Assembly: GCF_963676685.1 (NCBI RefSeq)
Contig: NC_092357.1
Coordinates: 18,465,607 to 18,529,606, forward strand
From: Mytilus edulis
Lineage: Eukaryota; Mollusca; Bivalvia; Mytilida; Mytilidae
Reading direction: 5' to 3'
Length of the DNA: 64,000 nt
The notes under the pieces are model-generated. The model did not search any database. It worked only from the letters and a program-made list of their open reading frames with translations, and was not told the DNA's origin. Every line of letters begins with the position of its first letter. Position 1 is the first letter of the stretch. Both the position numbers and the translations under genes were made by a program. Of the stretch, positions 43,901 to 55,190 are shown piece by piece.

Positions 43901-46900
43901 CTGTCATTAGGGAATTGTCATTAAGTAGCTACAGAACAACCATTATTTCTAGTTTATCCTGTACAATGACAATCACTTAGACACTTGATGATTAAATAGT
44001 GCAGGGATACAGGCGATCCCCTCTATCTGGTAAATGACGTCATAAAGGCGCGTATAATTGACGAGTTTTTTCCGGTGACGGATGAACTCGAAAGTGGTCT
44101 TTTGAACTGTGAATAAGGATTCAACTCGTAATTGATGATAATCAATAATATCGTTTGTGTCTTTGAAAAACATATATAATCGAATTTGTTGCGTACGTTC
44201 TGAACAAGGGAATAACAACGGAATAAAATATTAACATGCAAAGTGGAACATTTCCAGTTTGTGAAATTGATTTATTATTTTTGTTATCTATCTTGTCTTT
44301 TATTCGTGTGCAAAAAACACAAAACAGTCAATAAGAGTAATAGAATAATATCCTAGGTTTATCATTTTTAATTTGGTGTATTAATGAAGTTATATTTATA
44401 TTCAGTAATAATAATGTAAAAATGTAAAAACCAAAATCTATTACTTTTGGTTTGTTTTACATTATTGCAGTTCACTGCTGACAACCTTAAAATATCTTGA
44501 ATTAACATGCACTTTTATTGCAGATACGTACATCAGCCCTTGTATAGATCTTACTCGTGGTTAAAGTATTGATGACTTTAACTTGATAGAGCGGTATGAA
44601 CTTTTTTACTTGTCTTTCATGACAAGTTATGAATACTTACGAAAATCCAAGGATAACAATTTTCTTAAATTTTGCTGGAAGTAAACGTCTATAGAACTGG
44701 TTAAGCTAGATGAAATAAACAGGAAATTATTATTCCACAGTCGTTCAATTATCGTCTTCACAAAAATATTTAGAACAATTACACCGTATAAACACGTAAG
44801 GAACAAACAGACAAACTGGGAGAATGCTTTCATTGCTGTACAAACAGGCTGTTTATGGGTAATCAAGAAAACGAAGGCAAACTAATTTTATTGGCGACGC
44901 TCAAAAAGAAGTAAATAATGTTATAGAGAACACCAGAGCACACTAAATTTTGGTGGTCGAACTTATCTACATAGCTTATGACGTACAGCATTTCTGATAA
45001 AGCCTTCCAGCTCCAGGGTTTTGAAGAAAACATTGATTCAATCATTTACTTTTCGGAATTTTGTGTTTATAAATGCTTTTGTACTTCGTTATATTTTATT
45101 TGTAATTGCAACTCTTTTGATTAAATTGCCATTGATGAAACCTTTCGAAGACAAAACTCGCCTTTAGTATACCAAGTTTTAAGACTGGCATCTAAAGAAA
45201 TGTGTTTTTGGTTGAATGTCTTTTTAAGATATCAATATATAGAATGCTCACTTGATTTTATCAAATCTCATCTATATTGTAAAAAATGATATATGCCACT
45301 TTACCGATGTTTTGTACTGCTTAGCTAAATTTGTATAGTTTTTAGAACTATGATTTTTCAAATCTTCTGTAAAATTGCCCATCACCACAATGACCAGGTT
45401 CAGATCCACCAATTTGCCACCTGAAGTATGCAATCCATTACAACTTTAATCAATATTTTACTAGTAAAGCAGAGTATGATAAAAACAGTATCATGCCATT
45501 GTCAAATCATTTGATATTCGGTTAATATTCATACGAGGTATACATTCATGATTTATGGAAAGTTGTGTGAAATGGTACTGTTTCCCGTGTATTAAAATGA
45601 TTTTGAGATTTATGCTTTTTAAGGGAACCCGACATTTATATACATCTAATATACATTTTAGACATTATAATTATACGCCATTTACAAAACATTACATAAA
45701 AAAATCAGGAAGTACATTTAAGCTTGCGTCACACTTAAATAAATTCTATTGAATAAGAGAAAAACTAATTTTCTCTGACATTGTACAGATAAGTCACCAA
45801 AACGAAATGATAATCAAAAGTGTGATGCAAAAATCTGGATTTAAACTTGTCGATTTAGGAATTCATGTTCTGTCAATCTGAAAAAATGCAATGATAATTC
45901 CATTACAGTTGAAGATGACGATTTGTATAGCTTAGTGAAACGTCTTATTGGCATATTCCGAACTATCAAAGAACTACCACAAATCCGACCAATGGTTGTC
46001 ATTAAAAGAATGTCAACTTTCAAAAATTGAGATACATATAGTCCGGTCTCGTGGATTTTTTTTCTTATTCGTCTTAAACATGTTAAGGGAGTCTAAAATA
46101 AAAATGATAGAATTTGTTCATACTTTGCCAAAACGTAGTATCTATTGATATATGTTCAAAAATATTATAAATTTAAAATGATAGGTCACCGCGCATTTAC
46201 TCAAGCTACAGGTTGTGACAAAATGACACATTTTGTATTGATTATACAGGGAAAAAAACATTTTGTGATTAAAAACTAAACAAAATGATACAGTTGTAAA
46301 ATAAGTTAGGAAAATATAGCTTTCAGACAATGCTTTGAGATTATCAAAAGAAAAGGTAGGACCACCGTGGTCCACCGTACGTTTTTTCAGACAAAAATAC
46401 AAAATAGGAAAATTCCATGTAGATTCCTTCACAAAATGCACTGTTAAAAAGTTACCTCCCCTTAAAATGCTAATTTGAAAACATTTTAAAACAACAAAAA
46501 TTAGCCTACACTTTAGAAAAAATACTATTATTTTAAAGTTATATTCTTATAAATTTGTTCTTTTAAATGAAAACTCACATTCCTGCATCAAATTTTGCTA
46601 ACTTGATAGAAAATCTGGACCTTAGGTTCTCTGTATTTTACAATCCAAGATGGCGAAAGACACCTATATCACCTTAAACATAATATTACTTACTTAAATC
46701 AATAGATCTATGTCTTGGTGTAGTGGTCGTAGGTTTTGGTGTGGTAGTTGTTGGCCTTTTTGTTGTAGTTAATGGTGGTTCTGTTGTTGTTTCGTTCATT
46801 GTTATATTACACTGATTCATACAAAATAAATCATATGAACTTGTATCGTCGTACACATCACTTATATCTTCAGACTGAATCTCGTCAACCTCAACATAAA

Positions 46901-49900
46901 CGACACCTCGTCGTCTCCTTCTTGCTTGTTTAGTTGTAGCTATTGTCAGTGTTGTCGTAGTTGAAGGTGTTGTCGAAGTTGAAGATGTTGTTGTCGTAGC
47001 TATCGAAGTTAAAGGTGCTGTCGTCGTATTTAGTGTTGGCGTATTTTTAGGTGCTACCGTTGTATTGAGTGTTGGTGATGGCGTATTTGTAGTTGCTGTC
47101 GTCGTATTTAGTGTTGGTGATGGCGTATTTGTTGATGCTACCGTTGTATTGAGTGTTGGTGATGGAGTATTTGTATGTGCTGTCGTCGTATTGAGTGTTT
47201 GTGATGGCGTATTTGTAGGTGCTGTCGTCGTATTTAGTGTTTGTGATGGCGTATTTGTAGGTGCTGTCGTCGTATTTAGTGTTGGTGATGGCGTATTTGT
47301 AGGTGCTGTCGTCGTATTTAGTGTTGGTGATGGCGTATTTGTAGGTGCTGTCGTCGTATTTAGTGTTAGTGATGGCGTATTTGTAGGTGCTACCGTTGTA
47401 TTTAGTGTTGGTGATGGCGTATTTGTAGGTGCTGCCGTTGTATTTAGTGTTGGTGTATTTGTTGATGATAGTTTCTTAGATAATGACGTATTTGATGATG
47501 GTACCATAGTTGCTGTTGTTGTTGGTGGTGTCGACGTAGATAACGTGGTTGGCGCTTCTGTCTGTGTTTGCTTGCTGACTGAGGTTGTAGAAGTTGACAG
47601 ATATTTTGAACAATTACATGGCAAATCTAAAAATCAGTAAAATCATATTTATAGTTATAGCAAGTTTTTATTGTTACTAGAATAAGCTGGGATGACGATC
47701 GCGAGTGCCAAAGTGGTGCCATAAGTTTTATTATTTTAATATCTAATCAAGGAGATAATAATTATTATCATTATTTAAATACACGTCTGTCTATTGTTGA
47801 AACACATAGCAGATAAAATTGAGAAAGAACCGGAAATGTGTCAAAGAGACAACCTGACCAAAGAGCATAAACAATTTATTTGTAATCAAACAAGACATGG
47901 CTTTTTATTTGTAAACAGAAAATTATGTTTGAACGCAAAATGATCAATCTATTACCTTTGATTTATTAAGATTTATTCGATTCAATGTCAATTTCCTTGT
48001 AAATGTCACCAGTTTTGCATTCGTCCTTTGAATGTGATAGGTAATGTTTAAAATCCCCATCCTTATTCCAATTCAGTGATTTGAGTTATTTGAATCGAAC
48101 GGTTCAATTCAGATTCTAATGGCAAAAATTCGGGGTTGAAGGCTCATGTAATTAATTTCAATCTTTATTGTTACTCGGTCAAATGTGCATAGGTTTCCAA
48201 AAAAAATCGAAATATTTTCGAAACAATTTATCATTTATAACAAAACAACACAAAAACACCATAAACCAGAGCTGACAATAGATCGACAAATTTATAAGTT
48301 TGCATCCTGAGTTTAGACAAATAGAAAAAGGATAGAAAAGTTACCAAAGGGGCAATTAAAATCATAAAACAATATGGCAAAAAAGAAGAAACAATGTTGC
48401 GAAGACAAATTATAATAACAAAAGACTTGTGTAAGATTAGGCAACATGAACCCAATTATCAAAAATTAGGATCGAACTTAGGTACTTCAAAATGGTCAGT
48501 AGACTTTGCTTCTCTAATGACACTAGTCGTGTGTTCTAATTTTTTGTTCAAATTCGATGATTAGTTGCATTTGGCATCAGGTTATTTTATAAGGTCATTT
48601 TTTGTCATAAAGCTCTTCAATTGTTTCAGTTATTATAAATATTTGACTTTGAGCGTTCCTTATGAAAGTAAATCCAGAAAAGCGCTTAAGGACGCATGTA
48701 ATTTCCACCACCTGTTGTTATCATTTAACAATGCATTTATGAAAAGAGACCGGGACTGTACTGATAGTTACAACAATTGGAGCATATCAGGGACAGATAT
48801 TCCATCACAGGCAAACAAACATGATGGCGTGTGTAAAATCTTGTAGGGGGACCTTTTAATACCTTTTGAAACACTTAATTTAATAGTTTCATTGTAAGCT
48901 GTAACCCTTTATGAAGGGCATCATGAACGAATACCCAAGCCCTAGCATATATTTATAATTGGGAGAGAAATATAGATTCTACCACTGCATCGAGTGTAAT
49001 ACGATATTTATCTACTCGAGACAGTTAAATTTTCAAATTAAAAACGCGAGGCTTGTCCGAGCGTTTTAAATATTTAAAATTTAACTGTCGAGAGTGGATA
49101 AATATCGTATTACACGAGATTTGGTGGTGAAATCTGTTTCTCTCATGATTTTCTAACATTATGCAGGCAAAATTATTCCTTCTTTCCGAATGATCTGCAA
49201 AAAGATGTGTTCTTCTATGTGACTTCTTCAGGCATGGTCGCCTTTTTTCATGCCGTCACAATAGGAAATTCAGACGAAAGCAAGAAAATTATACGTCATA
49301 ATCGGATTTTAACCAATGAAGTACTGAGATCAAACGAACCACACGTTGATTATTTATTTTTAATACAATGGGTGCAGAAAGGGATAAATTGACGAAGAAT
49401 TAGAGAAACATGTATATATATATGCAAGCGCTGCTGGAGTAAATCACCGTATGTACTTCGTACTAAAAAATAACGTAACGGTACCAGTTTGTCTGCATCA
49501 GATGTGTATTTCGACACTAAATGTCTCTCAGGATGTTTTCTTATAAAATATAAAATTTAAAAAATCCAAAACTTATTCAAATTTAACGAACTGATAAGAC
49601 CCAAAATATAACCAAAGCCGGAAAAGAATTCCGAGGATTGCAAGAGGGAGACGTATTCCTTAATCTGAAATGATTTTAATCAGAACTAGCATGATTTGAA
49701 TTATTATTATAATAGTAAATTGAAATACTTAAATTGTTCTTAATCTATTCAAATGTAGTCCATATGAGGACTAGCTGTTTTCTCTCTTTAAATAAATAAC
49801 CATTTGACACGTAGTAAAAATATCTTTCCATACTGAACTTAAAACCTCAATGTGACTTTGATATGAAGAACAACAATAAAAGCGCTGCTCATTTGCTTAT

Positions 49901-52900
49901 TATAATTCTGCAAAATACTGATTTTGAGTAACGTATAGTTATTACCAATCCTTTTTGTTCTATAAATACTTACTCGTGCTTGTTCTTATTGTTGTATGAG
50001 GATTAGTTAAAGGTGCTTCCGTTGTACCACTTGGAACTTCAGTTGTATTTTCTTCTAAAACTGACGAGTTATTGATGTTAGAAGTATGGATATCTGTTTT
50101 ATTCATGTTATTATCCGTTGAGTTGTTCGGCTTAGTTATATTCGTCGTGTTTTTATGCGTTGTTACCGAAATAGTTGATGTCAACGTAGGATTTGTAGAA
50201 ACTGAAGGCGAATGACTTAGATTAGCTGTATGAGATTTAGTAGACGTGGATGGCATTGCGCTTGGGTTAAGGGTAGTTTGTGAAGTACTACTAGAGGTGG
50301 CTGGAACGGAACTTCCTCCATTTCCTGGCATGGGCGTAGGTGTGTCTATTGAAGTAGTTGTACTTGATAATAAAGCAATGCTGCTTATAATTGCAATTAC
50401 TGAAAAAATAATTGTTTTTAAAACATACATACATGTAGTTAGTACATAAGATTATATATGAACAGTTAAATACTTTTCAATCTATCAAGTAAGTACTGCG
50501 TATCCTTCTGGATAACTAGAGTTTTCTACAAATTTTTGTATAATATAATATACAGATAGAGATAGAGATAGTTATGACAAATTATAATAGTTTATATATA
50601 TATATAACTTATATAAGATGCGTGAAAAGCATATCATACATTCTTTTCGTTTCGGTCTTTCTTTATGCAATCAATTTATCCCACTCAGATAAAATTTGAA
50701 AACAGCACCTTAAATTATGTTTTAGATTATAGATTTAGTAAACAGAGGAATATCAAGCCTTAGGGCAAAGCAAATTTTTCAAAGAAAAACAGTCAGCACC
50801 ATTGAGACTCAAATCAATGCCAAAATTCAGAGCTTCTGAGTTATTAGTTGGGCAGCTTACCACAACAATCATGCAAATAGTGATACAAGCACGAAACTGT
50901 GTAAGAACATGCCTTTAGGTGTATGTAATCATATAAGGGTGGGTAGCCACGAAAAAAAAATCATCCTATCTTTGCGGCCATCTTGGATTTTCAAAATGAC
51001 GTCTTTCAAGGGAAAAGACATCAAATGTATGATCCCTTTTGATTACATTCTATCCAAATATGTTACAAGATGGAGTAAATGAAGATAAAACATCACTTAC
51101 GGTCAAATATCGGTCGATAATTCACTTAAAAATATCCCGAATATGATTGTTTGATAACCTGAATAATGTCAGTCGTTATATTCCGCTGATATCTGACTAT
51201 TCTCCGATTGCTACATTAGGCTCGATAGGCTAGAAGGCGCAAAATTATTCGAGTTAACTGTTTTATTGAGTGAGAATTCGCATTATTATAAGACGTGTCT
51301 CGGTATTTGTCTATCCACCGTTCATGTATTTACATTTGTAGATACGATTTCTTTTTGTAATTCTGATCTGATATTGATTTGAGGGAATTATGTCCTTATT
51401 ACTAACACAATTCTATAATAACATTGTTGTAATTACTCTTTGTTGCGTAGATTCATCCATGTTGCAGATGCACACTTCATGCACTTCCCTTATAGGTGAT
51501 GTATTTCACTCGGTTTTAGTTTGTAACCAGCGGATTACTACTGTTGCATTTATTTATTAAACAGATAATATTTGCGTTATTTTATTATTGCATTGTTGAT
51601 TACATGTACTTTTGTTCATTTATATGATAGTTATTTAGTTTTTGAAATGGCGAAATGAATTTGCTTATTAGCTTCCTCAGCAGATAGTTGGGAAACTGAT
51701 TGGACTAAATGTTGTTTGTGTCAGGAAGTTATAGCAGACCCACTGAAATCGTCAAATGGAGGATATACAATGATGGACAAAAAAATCCCTCTTTTTCATG
51801 AATTAAATGCCCTTCCTACCCTCTAAATATTCGGCCATTAAACCATGGAGAGGGTATTGAAAGCACAATGAAAAAGGAAAATGCCAATTACCATAATTTG
51901 TAAAGAATAAAGTTCAACAATACAAAATTTGAGAGAGCCCAGAAACGCCATATGTCACCAATGCCATCTGGAAGTTCGAGTGAAACTTAGTCACCTAAAT
52001 GTTTTAGTAGTACACCTCGTTCTAAAGACAAACAACCAGATCCAGTTGAAAATGTGAGTAAATGTTTCATTTGTGATAAAAAGTCGCCTTTATCTGTCTT
52101 TAGAGAGGCAATGACAATGAAACTGAACCAACGACTAGTGGATTGTGCAACAGTTCTTCAGGATAAACAACTGTTGGCAAAGCTGTGTAGTGGTGATGTT
52201 ATAGCACAAGAGATGAAGTATCATCCGTCTTGTCTCGCAGCTGTATACAACAGAGAGAGATCAAAGAAGAGACAAACAGAGATCGAAAGCTGTTGTACAC
52301 AGGAGGAAAATATACGAAAAGAAACGGCATTAGCTGAGCTGGAAACATACATCTTTGAAACTCAAAGAAACTCTGAAGAGTCGGTGGTGTTTCGATTAGC
52401 AGACCTGGCAAACCTAGACGAAGAAAGATTGATACAACTTGGTTCTTCTTCTGCACAGGTAAATTCTAATCGCCCGAAGAACAAGCTTTTGTAGAAGATA
52501 CCAGAATTGAAGCACACAAAAAAGGCAGAGATGTACTTTTGATGTTTGAAAAAAATAAAAGACCAGCTATCGCGTTTGCTTGTGATTATAATGACACCAG
52601 GCATATGGCAAAGACGATCGAAATGAATCGCAGCTAGTTAGCTACTAAGAAGACAACATTTTCTGGATCCTTGGTCTCTGAAGATATCGATTATACCATA
52701 TCCCCTCCTTTGTTATAGTTGGTGAAAATGATAGAGCATTAACCTAATATTAAAACACAGTTAGACAACGTTTCTACAAAGTCTGACTTAGCTCTTACTC
52801 AAATTCTAATGTTTAATTATCTTCTAAACGCCAAATGGTTACAGAACAAGACATTCAGATGATCGTGAGAAAAACATTTTGTGTGTATCCTGGACTGTTA

Positions 52901-55190
52901 CTCTTTGCAAAAACCAGGAAGAGAAGCTAAAAAATACTTTATTTCAACATGGGTTATGTATCTCTTACGATAAGGTAATGGAAATACCAACTCAACTAGC
53001 TGTTGTTGAACGTTATTTAAATGAAGGTATGGCATTCCCACATTTATTAAGGGGCAAAGTGTTTACCACAGCTGCGCTGCAGTGGACAACAAAGACTACA
53101 ACCCAAGCTTAACAACATCAAAATAATCTTTTCATGGGACCGGAATCTCTATTTTACCAACATCCAATGAAAGATCACAAAAATCAGAAATTTCCTTCTT
53201 CTTTGTCTCAAAGTGGAAAAAATCAATATTGGCGTTAAGTCACAACTTATGGAAGTTCTAGAAAGCTATGGGAGATTTACCAAGAGAAGAACCTCAGACA
53301 GACATGGTAGTAGTTGATGGTGCGGCTATGGTCAATTCGAGACCACCGCGTGGATCATACTCGTTTGATGAGCACGCAAAAGATGTGATTTTGCTGTACA
53401 TTATCCACCTCACTACAAAACATTCAAGACTAGACGTTATCTTTGATATTTACATAGAAAACAGTCTTAAAACACAAACACGTAGAGTGAGGGGTACTGG
53501 AACCAGGCGGAAAGTTGTCGGCACCGAAAGCGTGGTCAAGCTTCCTTCGAGTGGACGAAAACAAGACGGTTTTGTTTCATTTCCTTGCCGACATACTTTG
53601 CTCGATTCCATCTGATAACATTAATTGTGTGACAAAGGCGAAAATGTTATGACAGATTCTTTTGATGACCATAATGATATCATTCCTTGTAATCACGAGG
53701 AAGCAGACACAAAGATATTTGTTCATATCCAAAGTGCAGATGAAAAGGGGTGTAAGTCTTCACTGTTAATCAGCTTAGACACTGCTGTAGTAGTTATGGC
53801 GGTGTCTCTTTTCAAACATTACAAGTAGAAAACTTTGGGTTGCATTTGGAAAAGGAAAAGACCTTCGATGGCTTCCGATTCTCGAAATTAATCATGCCCT
53901 TGTTCCTAAATCAAAAGCTTTGCCGTTTTTCAGGCTTTCACTGGATGCGACACTGTTTCCGCTTTTCATGGAATGGAAAGAAATCGGCATGGCAGACGTG
54001 GGAAATTTTTAATGATGTAACCGATGTATTTTGGTGATTGAGTAAGAAACCTGTATTGGTCAGTGAAGCTGATATGGAGTTGATAGAGGCATTTCTTGTG
54101 GTTATGTACGACAGAACTACAACAAAATTTGACATCAACGAATCCAGGCTTGATCTGTTTGCACGCAAACAAAGACAGTATGACACAATTCCCCCTACTA
54201 GAGCTGCACTGCTTGAGCATACCAAACGAGCTGCATACCAAGGTGGTCATGTATGGGGACAGACAGTCACACATGAACATCGCCTACCTAGTCCAGGTAA
54301 TTTGGTATGGATTCCTCATTGGACACAATTAGCAGCAATGGCTGCTTCTTGCCAGGTGTTACACAAATGTGGCTGCAGGAAAACTTGTTCTGGTAGATGT
54401 AAGTGTTACAAAGCTGACTTGACCTGTACAACATTTTGTTCCTGTAGCTATTAAGACGGAATACATCGGAAAATATGGTAGATTATTACGTTGATCAATC
54501 CTCCAGCATGTCTTACATAATTACCGATACATCAAACGAACATTTTAATCGCATATCCTTACCACTATTATTTCGCACGACTGTATGAACTTTTACGACC
54601 CAAACCGGAAGTGGTGATTTATTTTTACTACTGCTTTTGTGTTTGGCATATTTTCATGTCATTTTGTTGTATTTCAAATAGTTATATTGACCTAAATCAC
54701 GTTGAAAATTGTTAGGATATTTTTTCAATCTCCACTATTGAGCAAAATGAGGTCAATTTTTAATTAAAGATGGCCATCGTGAAAAAAATCAAAGAACGTC
54801 TGTGCCAAGTCCTATGCTTGTATCACCATTTTGTCAAATTTCGGTAATAAGCAGCCCCACTATATTATGGAGCTCATTAAAACTACTTCCGATTTTCTTA
54901 TAACTAAATTCTCAAGCTATATAAGTAGTTTGGAAATCCCTCGAAAATCTTATAACCTTTGTATTAAATGTGTACGTTTTTATAATAATTAAAAAAAAAA
55001 ACAATTTGAAAAATAAGTGAAAGACAAAAAGACATAACCATGACTTATATATAAAGCAAAAAGATAAACTACAAAATTAAACAAACTAAATGTTGAGGAA
55101 AACAAACCTCATTAAAATGCAAGAACGAATTAATTTAGAATTAATCAATAAACAATTTAGTGAAACAAATACTTACATCTCGTGTTCATT
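37936..55190 (-). CDS. membrane mucin: signal peptide, PTS repeats, SEA, EGF-like, TM, cytoplasmic tail (11 exons, 3' end not found)
   Basis: I join eleven minus-strand exons by splice signals and codon phase: 55190-55178, 50399-49974, 47626-46694, 45420-45305, 44696-44641, 43008-42833, 42287-42122, 40353-40138, 39714-39480, 38902-38783, 37979-37936. Every junction keeps frame, giving at least 833 residues. Order: signal peptide (about 1-20), Ser/Thr/Pro-rich region to 146, tandem 14-residue repeats and T-rich stalk to 457, SEA domain 458-573, EGF-like domain with six cysteines (about 602-639), transmembrane helix 664-687, basic stop-transfer and acidic tail with YTNL and YRMM. This is the plan of vertebrate-type membrane mucins: an extended glycosylated surface protein held by a SEA-processed stalk. 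Introns are full of transposon remnants. The last visible exon ends with a donor at phase 2, so one or more 3' exons remain below 37936. Specific orthology is not claimed. Confidence 0.8.
38783..38902 (-). CDS. mucin exon 10: cytoplasmic tail
   Basis: Acceptor catgcttgttttag, donor CAACA|GTATGT; 40 codons without stop: VLIYQPKHLNGPMERQ, then EERSNPYRMMDTDTT. YRMM is a YxxM-type SH2-binding consensus. Phase 0 on both sides. Confidence 0.7.
39480..39714 (-). CDS. mucin exon 9: cytoplasmic tail
   Basis: Acceptor acttatcttgtatag, donor GCAAT|GTGAGT. Highly charged: YMDNDKEFLHDENSRIENV, then NEYTNLGYQTEQNELQMQ and a Glu/Arg/Tyr-rich end. YTNL fits a YxxPhi sorting motif. If the donor is not used, a stop lies at 39456-39458, giving a shorter form. 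Confidence 0.8.
40138..40353 (-). CDS. mucin exon 8: end of EGF, transmembrane helix
   Basis: Acceptor atattttccaaatag, donor TATGG|GTAAAC. Reads CKDGYSGNKCEPPKPTTTTA, then a linker, the hydrophobic helix IIGIAGGIGGGLILILLVAL + CCVY, and basic TKLNKAKKRDRF, i.e. type I topology. A dispersed repeat begins only about 24 bases upstream of this exon. Confidence 0.9.
40377..40900 (+). repeat. long copy of the 'gccaatgagacaact' mussel repeat
   Basis: The best-preserved copy in the window: gtatgattgccaatgagaca, gtcaccgtacggccttcaac, taacacataaacaaacgaca, ctcctgacttgggacaggca, gcggggttaaacatgttagg and tcagatggacaaaa. It lies in the mucin intron immediately upstream of exon 8. Confidence 0.85.
41093..41775 (-). 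mobile_element. Penelope-like reverse-transcriptase C-terminal fragment, second lineage
   Basis: The minus-strand frame reads YTAEIYPKTLTLNKSN, NCPFLDLDISVLNGKLHTK, YDKRDDFSFPIVNFPFLD and YGVYISQLVRYARVC, then NLCITGKLLNQGCRYHKLL. It shares the YDKRDDF and ISQLxRYxxxC blocks with the copies at 28315 and 31690 but is clearly a different subfamily. Motifs A-C are missing (only a garbled NNHHIDLNPLILSS lies upstream), so inactive. It sits in the mucin intron between exons 7 and 8. Confidence 0.8.
42122..42287 (-). CDS. mucin exon 7: EGF-like domain
   Basis: Acceptor tttattattgttag, donor GCAT|GTAAGG. Encodes CVNNEVLEWDDDGNPICK then the EGF-like start CDTPVYKGKCGDHGEC and SFTYGGVFRC. The last two cysteines come from exon 8. 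Spacing is a standard six-cysteine EGF module. Confidence 0.85.
42833..43008 (-). CDS. mucin exon 6: SEA domain, last part with GSIKC cleavage-type site
   Basis: Acceptor ttcaaccttgtag, donor AATG|GTAATT. Continues S-NGSIKCNYLLEMN, placing Gly-Ser-Ile at the position of the GSVVV-type autoproteolysis site of SEA domains, then an Asn-rich helix 2 region ending AALSSNG. Confidence 0.8.
43730..44103 (-). mobile_element. inverted-repeat DNA element, family A, copy 3
   Basis: Starts CAATAGACAACTTTCGAGTT and ends tgaactcgaaagtggtcttt; it is the inverse orientation of copy 2 and near-identical to it over most of 374 bp. It lies in the mucin intron between exons 5 and 6. Confidence 0.8.
44641..44696 (-). 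CDS. mucin exon 5: SEA domain, middle
   Basis: 56 bp between acceptor catctagcttaaccag and TTTTC|GTAAGT, encoding FYRRLLPAKFKKIVILGF: end of helix 1 and strand 2 of the SEA domain. Phases match both neighbours. Confidence 0.8.
45305..45420 (-). CDS. mucin exon 4: SEA domain, first part
   Basis: Acceptor ttgcatacttcag, donor ATCG|GTAAAG; 116 bp. Encodes VDLNLVIVVMGNFTEDLKNH then SSKNYTNLAKQYKTS: strand 1, the FTEDL turn and helix 1 of a SEA domain. Confidence 0.8.
45421..46693. other. mucin intron 3
   Basis: AT-rich. 46160-46460 has the look of a dispersed element (ggaccaccgtggtcc palindrome near 46360, ttacctcccctt at about 46454), but I could not define its ends. No gene seen. Confidence 0.35.
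46694..47626 (-). CDS. mucin exon 3: tandem PTS repeats and polybasic site
   Basis: 933 bp after acceptor tttactgatttttag, donor TTAA|GTAAGT. Begins LPCNCSKYLSTS, then about eleven copies of a 14-residue unit NTPSPTLNTTTAPT (42 bp; first and last copies shortened), each with an N-T-T N-glycosylation site and many Thr/Ser O-glycosylation sites. After the array come KQARRRRRGVVYVEVDE, an acidic segment, CMNQC, and a second TTT/P-rich stretch. The five-arginine run looks like a proprotein-convertase site. Confidence 0.85.
47640..48960. other. mucin intron 2, right part
   Basis: About 47817-47880 is a fragment of the 'gaagacccattggt'-type repeat in inverse sense (aaattgagaaagaaccggaa, gtcaaagagacaacctgacc). 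About 48600-48700 resembles the repeat at 26930-27080. No exon seen. Confidence 0.4.
48961..49147. mobile_element. fold-back MITE
   Basis: Arms gagtgtaatacgatatttat and ataaatatcgtattacacga are inverses. Pairing continues to cgacagttaaattttaaat-type sequence around a central gcgaggcttgtccgagcgtt loop. Non-coding; within mucin intron 2. Confidence 0.75.
49148..49973. other. mucin intron 2, left part
   Basis: No recognised feature; short frames only. Confidence 0.35.
49974..50399 (-). CDS. mucin exon 2: signal peptide core and Ser/Thr-rich region
   Basis: Acceptor caattattttttcag ends at 50400 and donor ACGA|GTAAGT begins at 49973. Encodes a hydrophobic core then about 125 residues dominated by Ser, Thr, Pro and Asn with several N-x-S/T sites (NTTNIT, NNSS, ENTTE). 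An alternative start upstream in the same frame (ATG 50430) would also give a signal peptide if this were the first exon. Confidence 0.75.
50400..51670. other. mucin intron 1, proximal part
   Basis: A (agatag)n and TA microsatellite lie near 50550-50605. The sequence ctttgcggccatcttggatt (50976) has a weak inverse relation to aaagatggccatcg (about 54770) on the other side of the 51684-54454 pseudogene, possibly vestiges of element ends. Confidence 0.3.
51684..54454 (+). pseudogene. decayed copy of a multicopy FEN/PIN-like + CXC-tail protein family
   Basis: An intronless coding region recognisable in pieces across all three plus frames. In order: zinc-type SWETDWTKCCLCQE (51684); SKCFICDKKSPLS ... 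QLLAKLCSGDVIA ... YHPSCLAAVYNR (52051-52260); KGRDVLLMFEK (52520); HGLCISYDKVMEIPTQLAVV (52940); FHGTGIS-like text (about 53128); VVVDGAAMVNSRPP and FDIYIENSLKTQTRR (53300-53490); CNHEEADTKIFVHIQ (53690); LISLDTAVVVMAV (53770); AFTGCDTVSAFHG in a shifted frame (53932); YDRTTTKFDINESRLDLF to AAYQGGHVWGQ (54100-54250); and the tail CGCRKTCSGRCKCYKADLTC. I recognise this from many invertebrate predicted proteins. The aligned acidic motifs (DGAA, EEADT, DTA where DTD is usual, GCDT) resemble FEN/PIN nucleases; that reading is inference. Several frameshifts and stops make this copy dead. It lies inside mucin intron 1, antisense to it. Confidence 0.75.
54455..55177. other. spacer downstream of the pseudogene
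   Basis: AT-rich, no recognised feature before mucin exon 1. Confidence 0.35.

Noticed and set aside
45300-45420. Splice-bounded segment as part of a separate gene
   Set aside because: Its phases and SEA-domain content fit exactly between mucin exons 3 and 5, so it is assigned there.
47065-47640. 191-codon plus-strand open frame rich in Val/Gly/Asp
   Set aside because: It is the antisense shadow of the mucin tandem repeats; the 42-bp period keeps both strands open. No splice or domain support.
50400-50430. ATG at 50430 as the start of the mucin
   Set aside because: It lies upstream of a strong acceptor (attattttttcag) and the alternative exon at 55178-55212 joins in phase with its own ATG; kept as an alternative only.
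50246-50449. Plus-strand frame over mucin exon 2
   Set aside because: Antisense of the Ser/Thr-rich coding exon; composition bias explains the lack of stops.
50976-54790. Terminal inverted repeats around the FEN/PIN-like pseudogene
   Set aside because: Only a weak, gapped match around ggccatctt; too short and diverged to claim an element boundary.
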